Assembly (NCBI RefSeq): GCF_015024225.1
Contig: NZ_JACJGM010000015.1
Coordinates: 94,136-158,135 of the forward strand
Reading direction: 5' to 3'
Length of the DNA stretch: 64,000 nucleotides
Source of the DNA: Nocardioides lijunqiniae
Lineage (GTDB): Bacteria; Actinomycetota; Actinomycetes; Propionibacteriales; Nocardioidaceae
A program made the translations under genes and the position numbers. The notes under the pieces are model-generated. The model was not told the origin of the DNA. It made no database searches and saw nothing but the letters and a program-made list of their open reading frames with translations. Positions 25,690 to 33,074 of this stretch are shown here, piece by piece (position 1 is the first letter of the stretch; the number at the start of each line of letters is the position of its first letter).

Positions 25690-27471
25690 ATGGCTTCCGA
25701 GCCTGGGCGCACGGGCGGCGACGCCGACCGGGACGGCTGGTCCGACCCCCTCTCCCGCGACGCGCTGCTCCTGATCGCCGAGGCGGTCCTGGAGATGGCG
25801 GGCTTCCGGATCGCCGCCATCTCGGTCGTGCGCGGCGAGGACTTCCACTCGTTCGCCATCGCCGGCAGCGAGGCGGCGCGCGAGGCCCTCTGGGACGCCG
25901 TCACGCCGGTGTCGGTGATCGAGGACGAGGTCGCGAAGGCCGACGACTGGGGGCGCTTCCAGTTCGTCCCCAGCGACCGCTCGGGAGCCGTGGGCGAGTG
26001 GGGCTGGGTCCCGGACATCGAGCCGGACGAGGACCCCGAGGCCTGGCACCCCCTGGACCTGCTCATCGCCCCGCTGCGCGACGACGCCGGGCGGATCGTG
26101 GGCCTGCTGTCCATCGACCTGCCGACCAGCGGGCGCCGGCCCGACGCCGCCCAGCGCTCGCTGCTGGAGAAGTACGCCGCGCAGGCCGAGCGCGCGCTGC
26201 TGGTGGCGCTCGAGCGCCACGAGCTGTCCGAGCAGATCCGGCTCGCCACGACGGCGCGCAAGATCGTGCGCAGCCTGAGCGTCCAGCTCCCGATCGACGA
26301 CCTGCTCGTCCAGGCCGGCTCGGCGCTCTCGGAGGGCTTCCGCGCCGGGGGCAGCTGGGTCCAGACGTTCGCCGGCGACGTGGACGGGTCGGGCGTGCTC
26401 TACAGCGCCAGGGGCGCCGACATCGTGCTGCCCGAGGTGCTGGTCGAGGTCGCGGAGACCGCCGCCCGCCAGCTGTGGGCCGTGCAGCAGTGGGTCGTGA
26501 TCGAGCGCGACCGCCGCGTGGAGGTGCTGACCGAGGAGCAGTCGCGCCAGATCCACGCCTTCATGGAGCGCATCGAGGCGGCCTCGCTCCTCTTCGTGCC
26601 GATCGGCGCGGGCTCCACGTGCGTGGGCAACCTGGTGCTGACCCGCGTGGAGGGCCAGGCTCCCTGGGGCCGGATCGAGGCCGAGGCCGCCCTCGACATC
26701 GGTCACGACCTGGGCCGCTCGATCCTCAACGCCCGCACCTTCGCCCGCGAGCACCGGCTGGTGCAGGAGCTCACCGCCCTCGACCAGTACAAGGGCCGCC
26801 TGATCGCGACCGTCGCCCACGAGCTCAAGAACCCGCTCACGGCGATCCTGGGACACCTCGAGATGCTCGAGGGATCCCCGGACCTGACGGGCCTGACCCG
26901 CAGCTCGCTGGCGGCCATCGAGCGCGGCTCGCTGCGGCTGCAGCGGGTGATCGACGACCTGCTGCTGCTCTCCAAGGTCGGCGACCCCGACACCGCGCTC
27001 ATCGCGGCTCCGGTGGCGCTCCAGCCGGTCATCGAGGACCTCGCGGAGCTCAACACGGTCGCCGCCCGGCGCGCCGACGTGTCCCTCCGCCTGGAGATGC
27101 CCGAGGCCGAGGTGCTGGCGCTCGGCGACGCCGAGGAGCTCGACACCGCCCTGGGCAACGTGCTGAGCAACGCGGTGAAGTACGGCCGCCCGGGCACCGA
27201 CGTCACCGTCCGGCTCGCCACGGAGCAGGACCAGGTCGTCGTCACGGTGCGCGACCACGGCATCGGGATCTCGCCCGAGGACCGCGCTCAGCTGTTCACC
27301 GAGTTCTTCCGCTCCTCCAACCCGGAGGCGGTCCGTCAGCCCGGCACCGGGCTCGGCCTGGCGATCGTCCAGCGGATCGTCGAGCGGCACGGCGGCACCA
27401 TCGCGGTCGACTCCGAGCTCGGCGTCGGCAGCACGTTCACGCTGCGGCTGCCGGCGGCCCTCAGCCGCTGA
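25690..27471 (+). CDS. GAF-domain sensor histidine kinase
   Basis: A 593-residue soluble kinase. Two GAF-like sensor segments (about 20-180 and 200-350) precede a HisKA domain with His377 in VAHELKNPLTA. A HATPase follows with NVLSNAVKYG, DHGIGIS and GTGLGLAIV. The ATG at 25690 has GAGGTGAG directly upstream; an ATG at 25663 would add nine residues. No response regulator is adjacent. The last 11 nt overlap the convergent FAD oxidoreductase gene. Confidence 0.87.
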   Translation: MASEPGRTGGDADRDGWSDPLSRDALLLIAEAVLEMAGFRIAAISVVRGEDFHSFAIAGSEAAREALWDAVTPVSVIEDEVAKADDWGRFQFVPSDRSGAVGEWGWVPDIEPDEDPEAWHPLDLLIAPLRDDAGRIVGLLSIDLPTSGRRPDAAQRSLLEKYAAQAERALLVALERHELSEQIRLATTARKIVRSLSVQLPIDDLLVQAGSALSEGFRAGGSWVQTFAGDVDGSGVLYSARGADIVLPEVLVEVAETAARQLWAVQQWVVIERDRRVEVLTEEQSRQIHAFMERIEAASLLFVPIGAGSTCVGNLVLTRVEGQAPWGRIEAEAALDIGHDLGRSILNARTFAREHRLVQELTALDQYKGRLIATVAHELKNPLTAILGHLEMLEGSPDLTGLTRSSLAAIERGSLRLQRVIDDLLLLSKVGDPDTALIAAPVALQPVIEDLAELNTVAARRADVSLRLEMPEAEVLALGDAEELDTALGNVLSNAVKYGRPGTDVTVRLATEQDQVVVTVRDHGIGISPEDRAQLFTEFFRSSNPEAVRQPGTGLGLAIVQRIVERHGGTIAVDSELGVGSTFTLRLPAALSR

Positions 27472-28861
27472 CGCGGCCCGCGAGCTGAGCCCGCGCCACC
27501 GCGGCGGCCTGGGCCCGGATCTCGGGGATCGCGGTCGACTCCCAGAGCACGCCCTTGCGCGGGGGCCCGACGGCGTACATCCCGGGCACCGGGTGGCCCT
27601 CGGCGTCCAGCAGCCCGCCGTCGGCCGTGGTGGCGAGCCCGAGCCGGAGCGCGTCGGGCGCGGCCAGGCCGCGCTCGCGCAGGGCGAGCAGGAGCGGGTC
27701 GCCGCTGCGGGTGATATCGGGTGAGGGACCGGTGCAGTTGACCAGGGCGTCGGCCGGGACGGGAGCGCCGACCTGGCCGATGTGGACCTCGCAGCGCCGG
27801 CCGCGGTCGACGACGCGCGCGATGCCGCCGGAGAGGACCACGAGCCGGCCCTCGGCCTGGTAGGCCTCGAGCCGGTCGGCCACCTCGGGGGCCATCCGGT
27901 GCCGGCGCACCTCCCAGTGGCGCGCGTGCGTGGCCAGGAAGCGCCGGCGCTCGTCCAGGCTCATGCCCTGCCAGATCGCCTGCGTCTGCGGCCGCAGGCC
28001 GTCCACGACCGCGCGCCAGTCGACGCCCTGCGCCTCGGCGGCCGCGACCTGCTCACCGAAGAACGCCGCCAGGCCGGCGGAGGTGACCGGCGCCTCGACC
28101 GTCGGGCTGACCCACGCCGTCGACTGCTGGCCGACGTGGGGGAACGGGAGCAGGCCGTGGCGGCTGGTCATCACGACCCGCCGCGAGGCGTGCTCCTCGA
28201 GGAAGGTGATCGCGGTGTCGATCGCGGTGAGCCCGGTGCCGACGACGACCGCCGTGGCGTCGCCGGGCAGCAGGTGGAGACCGGCGAGGTTCCAGGGGTT
28301 GGGCAGGTACCACGGTGCCGGCGGCAGCGTGTCGCCGTCGACGACGAGCGCGCGGGGCTCCTGGTTGCCGTAGGCCAGGACGACGGTGTCGGCGACCGAG
28401 AACGTGTCGGCGGAGCGCAGCTCGTAGCCGCCGCCCGGGATCGGGACGATGTCGTCGACGCGACCGGCACGGACGGTGAGCCGGTGATCGGCCACGCTGG
28501 CCAGGGTGTCCTGCAGGTAGGCGGCGTAGTCGCGGCGCGGCAGGAAGCCCTGCGGATCCACGTCACGGCCGGTGCGCGCCGCCCACTCCAGCAGGTCCGA
28601 GGGCACGTCGGCCCAGGCGCTCATGTGTCGCGCGCGGACGTTGAGCAGGTGGCGAGGGTCCGAGGTCCCGTAGGCGATGCCCCGGCCCACGATGCCCGTG
28701 GACTCGTGGATCGTGACGGCCAGCCCCTCGCCGCCCGGCGAGCTCAGGAGGTTGACCGCGGTCAGGACGCCGCTGGCGCCGCCGCCGACGATCGCGACCC
28801 GGGTCGCGGGCGCGGTGGTCGGCGTGGGTGCGGGGGGACTTGACGGGTACAGGGTAGCCAC
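27461..28861 (-). CDS. FAD/NAD(P)-binding oxidoreductase
   Basis: A 466-residue flavoprotein of the FAD-NAD(P)-binding (PF13454-like) class. The N-terminal dinucleotide motif is VAIVGGGASGVLTAVNLL, a second is VVVGTGLTAIDTAITFL, and a third segment near the end reads MYAVGPPRKGVLWEST. Such proteins resemble flavin monooxygenases, but the substrate is unknown. I chose the GTG at 28861 because TAGACT ends 6 nt before it. The stop lies inside the convergent histidine kinase gene. Confidence 0.75.
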   Translation of the reverse strand: MATLYPSSPPAPTPTTAPATRVAIVGGGASGVLTAVNLLSSPGGEGLAVTIHESTGIVGRGIAYGTSDPRHLLNVRARHMSAWADVPSDLLEWAARTGRDVDPQGFLPRRDYAAYLQDTLASVADHRLTVRAGRVDDIVPIPGGGYELRSADTFSVADTVVLAYGNQEPRALVVDGDTLPPAPWYLPNPWNLAGLHLLPGDATAVVVGTGLTAIDTAITFLEEHASRRVVMTSRHGLLPFPHVGQQSTAWVSPTVEAPVTSAGLAAFFGEQVAAAEAQGVDWRAVVDGLRPQTQAIWQGMSLDERRRFLATHARHWEVRRHRMAPEVADRLEAYQAEGRLVVLSGGIARVVDRGRRCEVHIGQVGAPVPADALVNCTGPSPDITRSGDPLLLALRERGLAAPDALRLGLATTADGGLLDAEGHPVPGMYAVGPPRKGVLWESTAIPEIRAQAAAVARAQLAGRVSG

Positions 28862-28873
28862 CCCCAAAGTCTA
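28859..28873 (-). promoter_or_regulatory. Leaderless promoter of the FAD oxidoreductase
   Basis: Minus-strand TAGACT (28868-28873) is followed by 6 nt and the GTG start, as at purF. There is no separate ribosome-binding site. Confidence 0.45.
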
Positions 28874-28914
28874 GTGCCTCTATCGAGATGATGCGAAAGA
28901 GACTCGCGGACCGG

Positions 28915-30252
28915 TCAGCGGGCGAGGTTGCGCAGCAGCAGCGCCTCGGCGAGCACCACCCGCGCGAACTCCGCCAGGTGCAGCCCCTCGTTGGCTCCGT
29001 GGGCGCGGGTGTCGGGGTCCTCGACGCCCGTGACCAGCACGCTGGCCTGCGGGAACGCCTCGAGGAACTCCGCGATGAACGGGATCGAGCCGCCGACGCC
29101 CATGTCGACCGGCGCGACGCCGTCCCACGCCTCCTGGAACGCCGCCCGCGCGGCGTCGTACGCCGGACCGGTGGCGTCGATCTGGGTGGCCTCTCCGGTG
29201 TCGACCACGGTCACGGTGAGCTCGGCACCCCACGGGACGTGGGACTCCAGGTGAGCCTGGAGGCAGGCCAGGGCGTTGGCCGTCGTGTCGCCGGGCGCGA
29301 CGCGCAGGCTGATCTTGGCGCGGGCCGCGGGCACGAGCGTGTTGCTGGCGCCGTCGACCCGGGGGGCGTCGAGGCCGGTGATCGAGAGCGCGGGCTTGGT
29401 CCACAGGCGCTCCACCGCGGAGCCGGTGCCGATCCACTCGATGGTCGGCACGGCGCCGGACTCGGCGCGCAGCCGCTCCTCGGGGTAGGTCACGTCGGCG
29501 GCCGGACCGGAGTGCAGGCCAGCGATGGCGACATCGCCGGCGTCGTCGTGGAGGCTGGCGATGACCCGGCTCAGGGCGATCAGGGAGTCGGGCACCAGGC
29601 CGCCCCACATGCCGGAGTGGACGGCGTGGGTGAGCGTGCGGACCTCGACGTCGACGCGCACGAGCCCGCGCAGGCTGGTGGTGAGGGCCGGCTCGCCGAT
29701 GTCCCAGTTGCCGGAGTCGGCGATGACGATGACGTCGGCCCGGAGCTTGTCGTGGTGCTCCTTCAGCAGGGCGGGAAGGGTGTCGGATCCAACCTCCTCC
29801 TCGCCCTCGATGAACATCGTGACGCTGACCGGCAGGTCGTCGCCGAACACCCGCAGCGCGCCGAGGTGGGCGGCGATGCCGGCCTTGTCGTCGGCGGCGC
29901 CGCGCGCGTAGAGCCGGTCGCCGCGCTCGGTCGGCTCGAACGGCGGGGAGTCCCAGTCGGCGTGGTCGTTCTCCGGCTGGACGTCGTGGTGGGCGTAGAG
30001 CAGCACCGTCGGCGCTCCCTCGGGCCCGGCCTTGTGGGCGATCACCGCCGGGGCGCCGCCGTCGGCGCTCACGATCTCCACGCTGTCGAAGCGCTCGGCA
30101 CGGAAGAGCTCGGCCACGGCCTCGGCGCTGCGCTGCACCTCACCGGCGCGGGCGGGGTCGGCGCTCACCGACTCGATGCGTACCAGGTCCTCGAGGTCCT
30201 TGCGGATCCCGGGGAGCAGCTCGGTGACGCGGGCGCGGATGTCTTCGCTCAT
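28915..30252 (-). CDS. M20 family dipeptidase
   Basis: A 445-residue metallopeptidase of the M20 family. Metal-binding and catalytic motifs are in order: YAHHDVQPEND, GAADDKAGIAAHL, IEGEEEVGSD, IADSGNWD, HSGMWGG, and a C-terminal His in RAHGANEGLHL. It probably cleaves dipeptides or acylated amino acids in the cytoplasm. The ATG at 30252 gives MSEDIRARV. It is transcribed leftward, 53 nt before the FAD oxidoreductase start. Confidence 0.92.
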   Translation of the reverse strand: MSEDIRARVTELLPGIRKDLEDLVRIESVSADPARAGEVQRSAEAVAELFRAERFDSVEIVSADGGAPAVIAHKAGPEGAPTVLLYAHHDVQPENDHADWDSPPFEPTERGDRLYARGAADDKAGIAAHLGALRVFGDDLPVSVTMFIEGEEEVGSDTLPALLKEHHDKLRADVIVIADSGNWDIGEPALTTSLRGLVRVDVEVRTLTHAVHSGMWGGLVPDSLIALSRVIASLHDDAGDVAIAGLHSGPAADVTYPEERLRAESGAVPTIEWIGTGSAVERLWTKPALSITGLDAPRVDGASNTLVPAARAKISLRVAPGDTTANALACLQAHLESHVPWGAELTVTVVDTGEATQIDATGPAYDAARAAFQEAWDGVAPVDMGVGGSIPFIAEFLEAFPQASVLVTGVEDPDTRAHGANEGLHLAEFARVVLAEALLLRNLAR

Positions 30253-30273
30253 GCCCGCCAACCTAGCCGCGGC

Positions 30274-30648
30274 TCAGTTGATGATGGCCTGGTAGGTCCG
30301 GCGGGTGACGTCGCTGGGCACCACGAAGAGCGTCGTCGACTGGAACCCGCGCCGCCGAAGGACGTAGCTGCCCTGCGGCGGACCCGCGGTACGAGAGGTG
30401 AACGTGAGGGCGAAGCGGCGCTGATGACCATGCGCCGTACGCGGCAGGTTCGTGACCGCGGTCAGCTGCACCGGCCACGCGCCCGCCTTGCTCGTGAGCC
30501 GGAACGAGCGACGCACGAGCGGCTTGAAGCGTCGTCGGCGGTACAGCCGCGGAGCGGACGCGTCGGCCGGGAAGGCCCAGGCGAGCGGGGCGAGGACCAC
30601 CGCGGAGGCGCTCGCGCCGAGGAGGGTGCGGCGTGAGGTGTGGGTCAT
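30274..30648 (-). CDS. Tat-exported DUF6916-like protein
   Basis: A 124-residue protein starting MTHTSRRTLLGASASAVVL. The twin-arginine motif and hydrophobic stretch form a Tat signal ending near AFPADA. The mature part ends FVVPSDVTRRTYQAIIN and contains FALTFTS-GPPQGSYVL. This matches the pattern of the cytoplasmic paralogue at 30693-30998 (FSLVFRGPAP-LPQASYAL, then LFLVPIG-YEAAF), so both appear to be the same DUF6916-like fold. The ATG has CGGAG upstream. It diverges from that paralogue with 44 nt between starts. Confidence 0.68.
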   Translation of the reverse strand: MTHTSRRTLLGASASAVVLAPLAWAFPADASAPRLYRRRRFKPLVRRSFRLTSKAGAWPVQLTAVTNLPRTAHGHQRRFALTFTSRTAGPPQGSYVLRRRGFQSTTLFVVPSDVTRRTYQAIIN

Positions 30649-30692
30649 GGGGTGCTCCGGGGTCACAGGGGGGACGGGCTTAGCATCGGCGG

Positions 30693-30998
30693 GTGGCCGG
30701 ACTGAGATGGGTGACCTACGACGACTTCGCGGCGCACGTAGGCGAGACCTTCGAGGTGACGCAGGGCAGGGGGCTGAGCGTCGTGCTCATCGACGCTTCG
30801 GTGACGACCGAGGCCGGCGGCCCGGGCCCCGAGGGCCAGGAGCGGCTGCAGTTCTCGCTCGTCTTCCGCGGCCCTGCCCCGGCGCTGCCCCAGGCCAGCT
30901 ATGCGCTGGCGCACGAGGCGCTGGGTGAGCTCGAGCTCTTCCTGGTTCCGATCGGGGCGGACGCCGACGGAGTGCGCTACGAGGCCGCCTTCGCCTGA
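30693..30998 (+). CDS. DUF6916-like protein
   Basis: A 101-residue protein without signal peptide (GTG start, MAGLRWVTYDDFAAHVG). Conserved features are FSLVFRGPAPALPQASYAL, LGELELFLVPIG and YEAAFA. I associate this family with tail-collar (microcystin-dependent protein) loci, and three collar genes lie 0.5-2 kb away. It converges on the GNAT gene that ends the collar operon. Function unknown; it may form a small beta-rich accessory of the collar proteins. Confidence 0.7.
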   Translation: MAGLRWVTYDDFAAHVGETFEVTQGRGLSVVLIDASVTTEAGGPGPEGQERLQFSLVFRGPAPALPQASYALAHEALGELELFLVPIGADADGVRYEAAFA

Positions 30999-31015
30999 CC
31001 GGTGACGACGTCCGC

Positions 31016-31507
31016 TCACGGCGCCCGCCACTCCATCCGGCGGTAGACCCCGCCCTCGGCCACCGCGACGAAGCCGAGTCGCGTGTAGAGCTGGGCGGCT
31101 CGGTTGTGGATCTCCACGTGGATGCTCACCGTGCGGCCGCTGGCCGCCGCCTCGTCCTGCAGCCGCACCAGAAGCAGCTCACCGATCCCGGCGCCGCGGA
31201 ACTCAGGGACCAGGGAGATGTCGACGATGCGGATGTCGTCGGGACGACGGTCGACGTAGAGCCTGCCCGCGGGGCGCCCGCCGACCTCGATGACGTCGAA
31301 GGTGCCGGAAGGGTTGTGCTGCCGGTACTGAGCGTCCTGCGCGTCGAACTGCATGCGGACGAACGCCTCGCGCTGGCCTTCCGCCCACGCCACCTGCGAC
31401 AGCTCCTCGTCGCGCGTCGAGCCGTAGACCCTCACGAGGAAGTCGCGGTCGCGGTCGGTCGTGGGCCTCAGGACGACGTGGCCCAGGATGGACGCGGCGT
31501 TGCTCAT
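31016..31507 (-). CDS. GNAT family N-acetyltransferase
   Basis: A 163-residue acetyltransferase with the acetyl-CoA pyrophosphate loop VPEFRGAGIGELLL and a C-terminal LYTRLGFVAVAEGGVYRRMEW. It starts 5 nt after the third tail-collar gene, so it is the last gene of that operon. Acetylation of a collar protein, or of a free amine on the surface structure, is possible, but no target can be read from sequence. Confidence 0.85.
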   Translation of the reverse strand: MSNAASILGHVVLRPTTDRDRDFLVRVYGSTRDEELSQVAWAEGQREAFVRMQFDAQDAQYRQHNPSGTFDVIEVGGRPAGRLYVDRRPDDIRIVDISLVPEFRGAGIGELLLVRLQDEAAASGRTVSIHVEIHNRAAQLYTRLGFVAVAEGGVYRRMEWRAP

Positions 31508-31512
31508 GACGG

Positions 31513-32040
31513 TCACGGCCGCGGTGGGAAGACGCCCTGCAGGGCGATGTTGAAGTAGCAGGCCAGGTAGGGCTGCAGGTTGTTGTGGGGCTGATCGGCA
31601 CCGGCAGGCGCCAGGCTCTGCTCGGACATGGGCTCGAGGCCGGACGTCGTGGTCTGGTACGCCGACCCGCCGGAGGACCGGGCCAGGACCCGGTCCGGCC
31701 CGGGTGTCTGAAGGTCGGCCCGGCCGGAGGCGTCGGCCAGCTGGTGGTGGGCATGGCTCGGCATCTCGCTCGGCTGCAGCGTCACCGACCTGGCCCCGGC
31801 GCTCTCGCCGAGGTCGCGCGGGCTGAGCCCCGGCCCCTGGTCCGGGTGCATCGGCGCCCTGCCCCGCAGGTCGGGCAGCGCGAAGTTCGACTTCCCGTTG
31901 CCGCCGTAGGTGGTCCCCAGGAGGGCGAACAAGGCGGTGTTCTGCGACAGCGGCATCAGCTGCCCGTCGCACCAGGCCCAGCCCTTGGGTGCGAAGCTGA
32001 ACGGGAAGATGCGGATCTCGGCGACGAACGGGTCTGCCAT
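31513..32040 (-). CDS. Phage tail-collar domain protein (third copy)
   Basis: A 175-residue protein of the tail-collar/microcystin-dependent protein type. It starts MADPFVAEIRIFPFSFAPKG, continues WCDGQLMPLSQNTALFALLG and TTYGGNGKSNFALPDLRGR, and ends NLQPYLACYFNIALQGVFP. No signal peptide is seen. It is 8 nt from the second copy and 5 nt from the GNAT gene. Collar domains form trimeric bases of phage tail fibres; no other phage genes are present here. Confidence 0.85.
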   Translation of the reverse strand: MADPFVAEIRIFPFSFAPKGWAWCDGQLMPLSQNTALFALLGTTYGGNGKSNFALPDLRGRAPMHPDQGPGLSPRDLGESAGARSVTLQPSEMPSHAHHQLADASGRADLQTPGPDRVLARSSGGSAYQTTTSGLEPMSEQSLAPAGADQPHNNLQPYLACYFNIALQGVFPPRP

Positions 32041-32048
32041 GAGGGTCC

Positions 32049-32549
32049 TTAGATGGGAGAGGGGTAGAGGCCGAAGCGCGAGATGATGAAGTCGACGCAG
32101 AGGTAGGGCTGCAGGTTCGAGTGGGGCTGCGAGCCACCGACGGGACCGATCGAGGTGGGCGCCATCGGGGTGGACGCGCTCGACTGCCGGTAGGCGCTGA
32201 CGGAGGCGCTCGAGGCAAGGACCGACCCCTGGGGGTTCGGGCCTCCGGAGCCGGTCGTCGCGAGCAACGGGTGGGTGTGGGTCGGGATCTGCGACACGGT
32301 GAGCGTGACCTCCTCGACGCCACCGGCCTCCCCCAGGACGAACCCGGCCCCTTGGTGGAGCGGAAGACGTCCACGCAGGTCCGGCACCGCGAACGTGCTC
32401 TCACCGTCGCCGCCGTAGGTCGTGCCGATGAGGCTGAAGAGCACGTCGTTCTCGGAGATGCTCAGGAGCTGTCCCTGGCAGAACTCCCAGCCCGCGGGCG
32501 CGAAGTTGCCTGCGAACATCCTGATCTCACCGACGTAGGGCTGGGCCAT
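32049..32549 (-). CDS. Phage tail-collar domain protein (second copy)
   Basis: A 166-residue paralogue: MAQPYVGEIRMFAGNFAPAG, WEFCQGQLLSISENDVLFSL, TTYGGDGESTFAVPDLRGR and an end at IISRFGLYPSPI. It is the most divergent of the three in its C-terminal segment. It lies 9 nt after the first copy. Three differing copies in one operon suggest a hetero-oligomer rather than simple gene amplification. Confidence 0.85.
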   Translation of the reverse strand: MAQPYVGEIRMFAGNFAPAGWEFCQGQLLSISENDVLFSLIGTTYGGDGESTFAVPDLRGRLPLHQGAGFVLGEAGGVEEVTLTVSQIPTHTHPLLATTGSGGPNPQGSVLASSASVSAYRQSSASTPMAPTSIGPVGGSQPHSNLQPYLCVDFIISRFGLYPSPI

Positions 32550-32558
32550 GTCATGTCC

Positions 32559-33056
32559 TCAGTTCGGGCTCGGGAAGATGCCCTGCAGGGCGATGCAGAA
32601 GCTGATGGTGAGGAACGGCTGCATGTTCTGGTGCGCCTGGCTGCCTCCGGCGGTGGAGACGCTCGAGGGCGCCAACGACGTGAGCCCGGTGGGCGGGCCG
32701 TAGAGGCCGCTCACCGGCGCCAGCGCGGCGCCCGCGGGCGAGGAGGTGTTGCCGTTGACGGGGGAGGCCAGGTCCGGGTGCGTGTGCCTCGGCATCTCGG
32801 GCACGCTCAGCGTGTGAGCCTGCTCGCCGCCGCGCTCCCCCAGGATGTGCCCCTCGCCGACATGGATCGGCACCCGACCCCGGAGATCGGGCAGCGCGAA
32901 GTTGGTCTGGCCGTTGCCTCCGTACGTCGTGCCCAGCAGCGCGAACAGCGCCTGGTTCTGGTTGATGGGCAGGAGCTGCCCGTTGCACAGGGCCCAGCCC
33001 TTGGGCGCGTGCTGGAAGCTCATCAGCCGGATCTCGGACAGGAAGGGGTCAGCCAC
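32559..33056 (-). CDS. Phage tail-collar domain protein (first copy)
   Basis: A 165-residue collar protein: MADPFLSEIRLMSFQHAPKG, WALCNGQLLPINQNQALFAL, TTYGGNGQTNFALPDLRGR and a C-terminus at CIALQGIFPSPN. It begins 18 nt after the giant surface protein gene and is closest in sequence to the third copy. The shared Cys in the W-x-x-C segment is present in all three. Confidence 0.85.
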   Translation of the reverse strand: MADPFLSEIRLMSFQHAPKGWALCNGQLLPINQNQALFALLGTTYGGNGQTNFALPDLRGRVPIHVGEGHILGERGGEQAHTLSVPEMPRHTHPDLASPVNGNTSSPAGAALAPVSGLYGPPTGLTSLAPSSVSTAGGSQAHQNMQPFLTISFCIALQGIFPSPN

Positions 33057-33074
33057 GGGTGGCTCCGATCGTGG

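Noticed and set aside
31513..33056. A prophage suggested by three tail-collar genes
   Set aside because: No integrase, terminase, capsid, tail tube, holin or lysin genes and no attachment-site duplication could be seen nearby.
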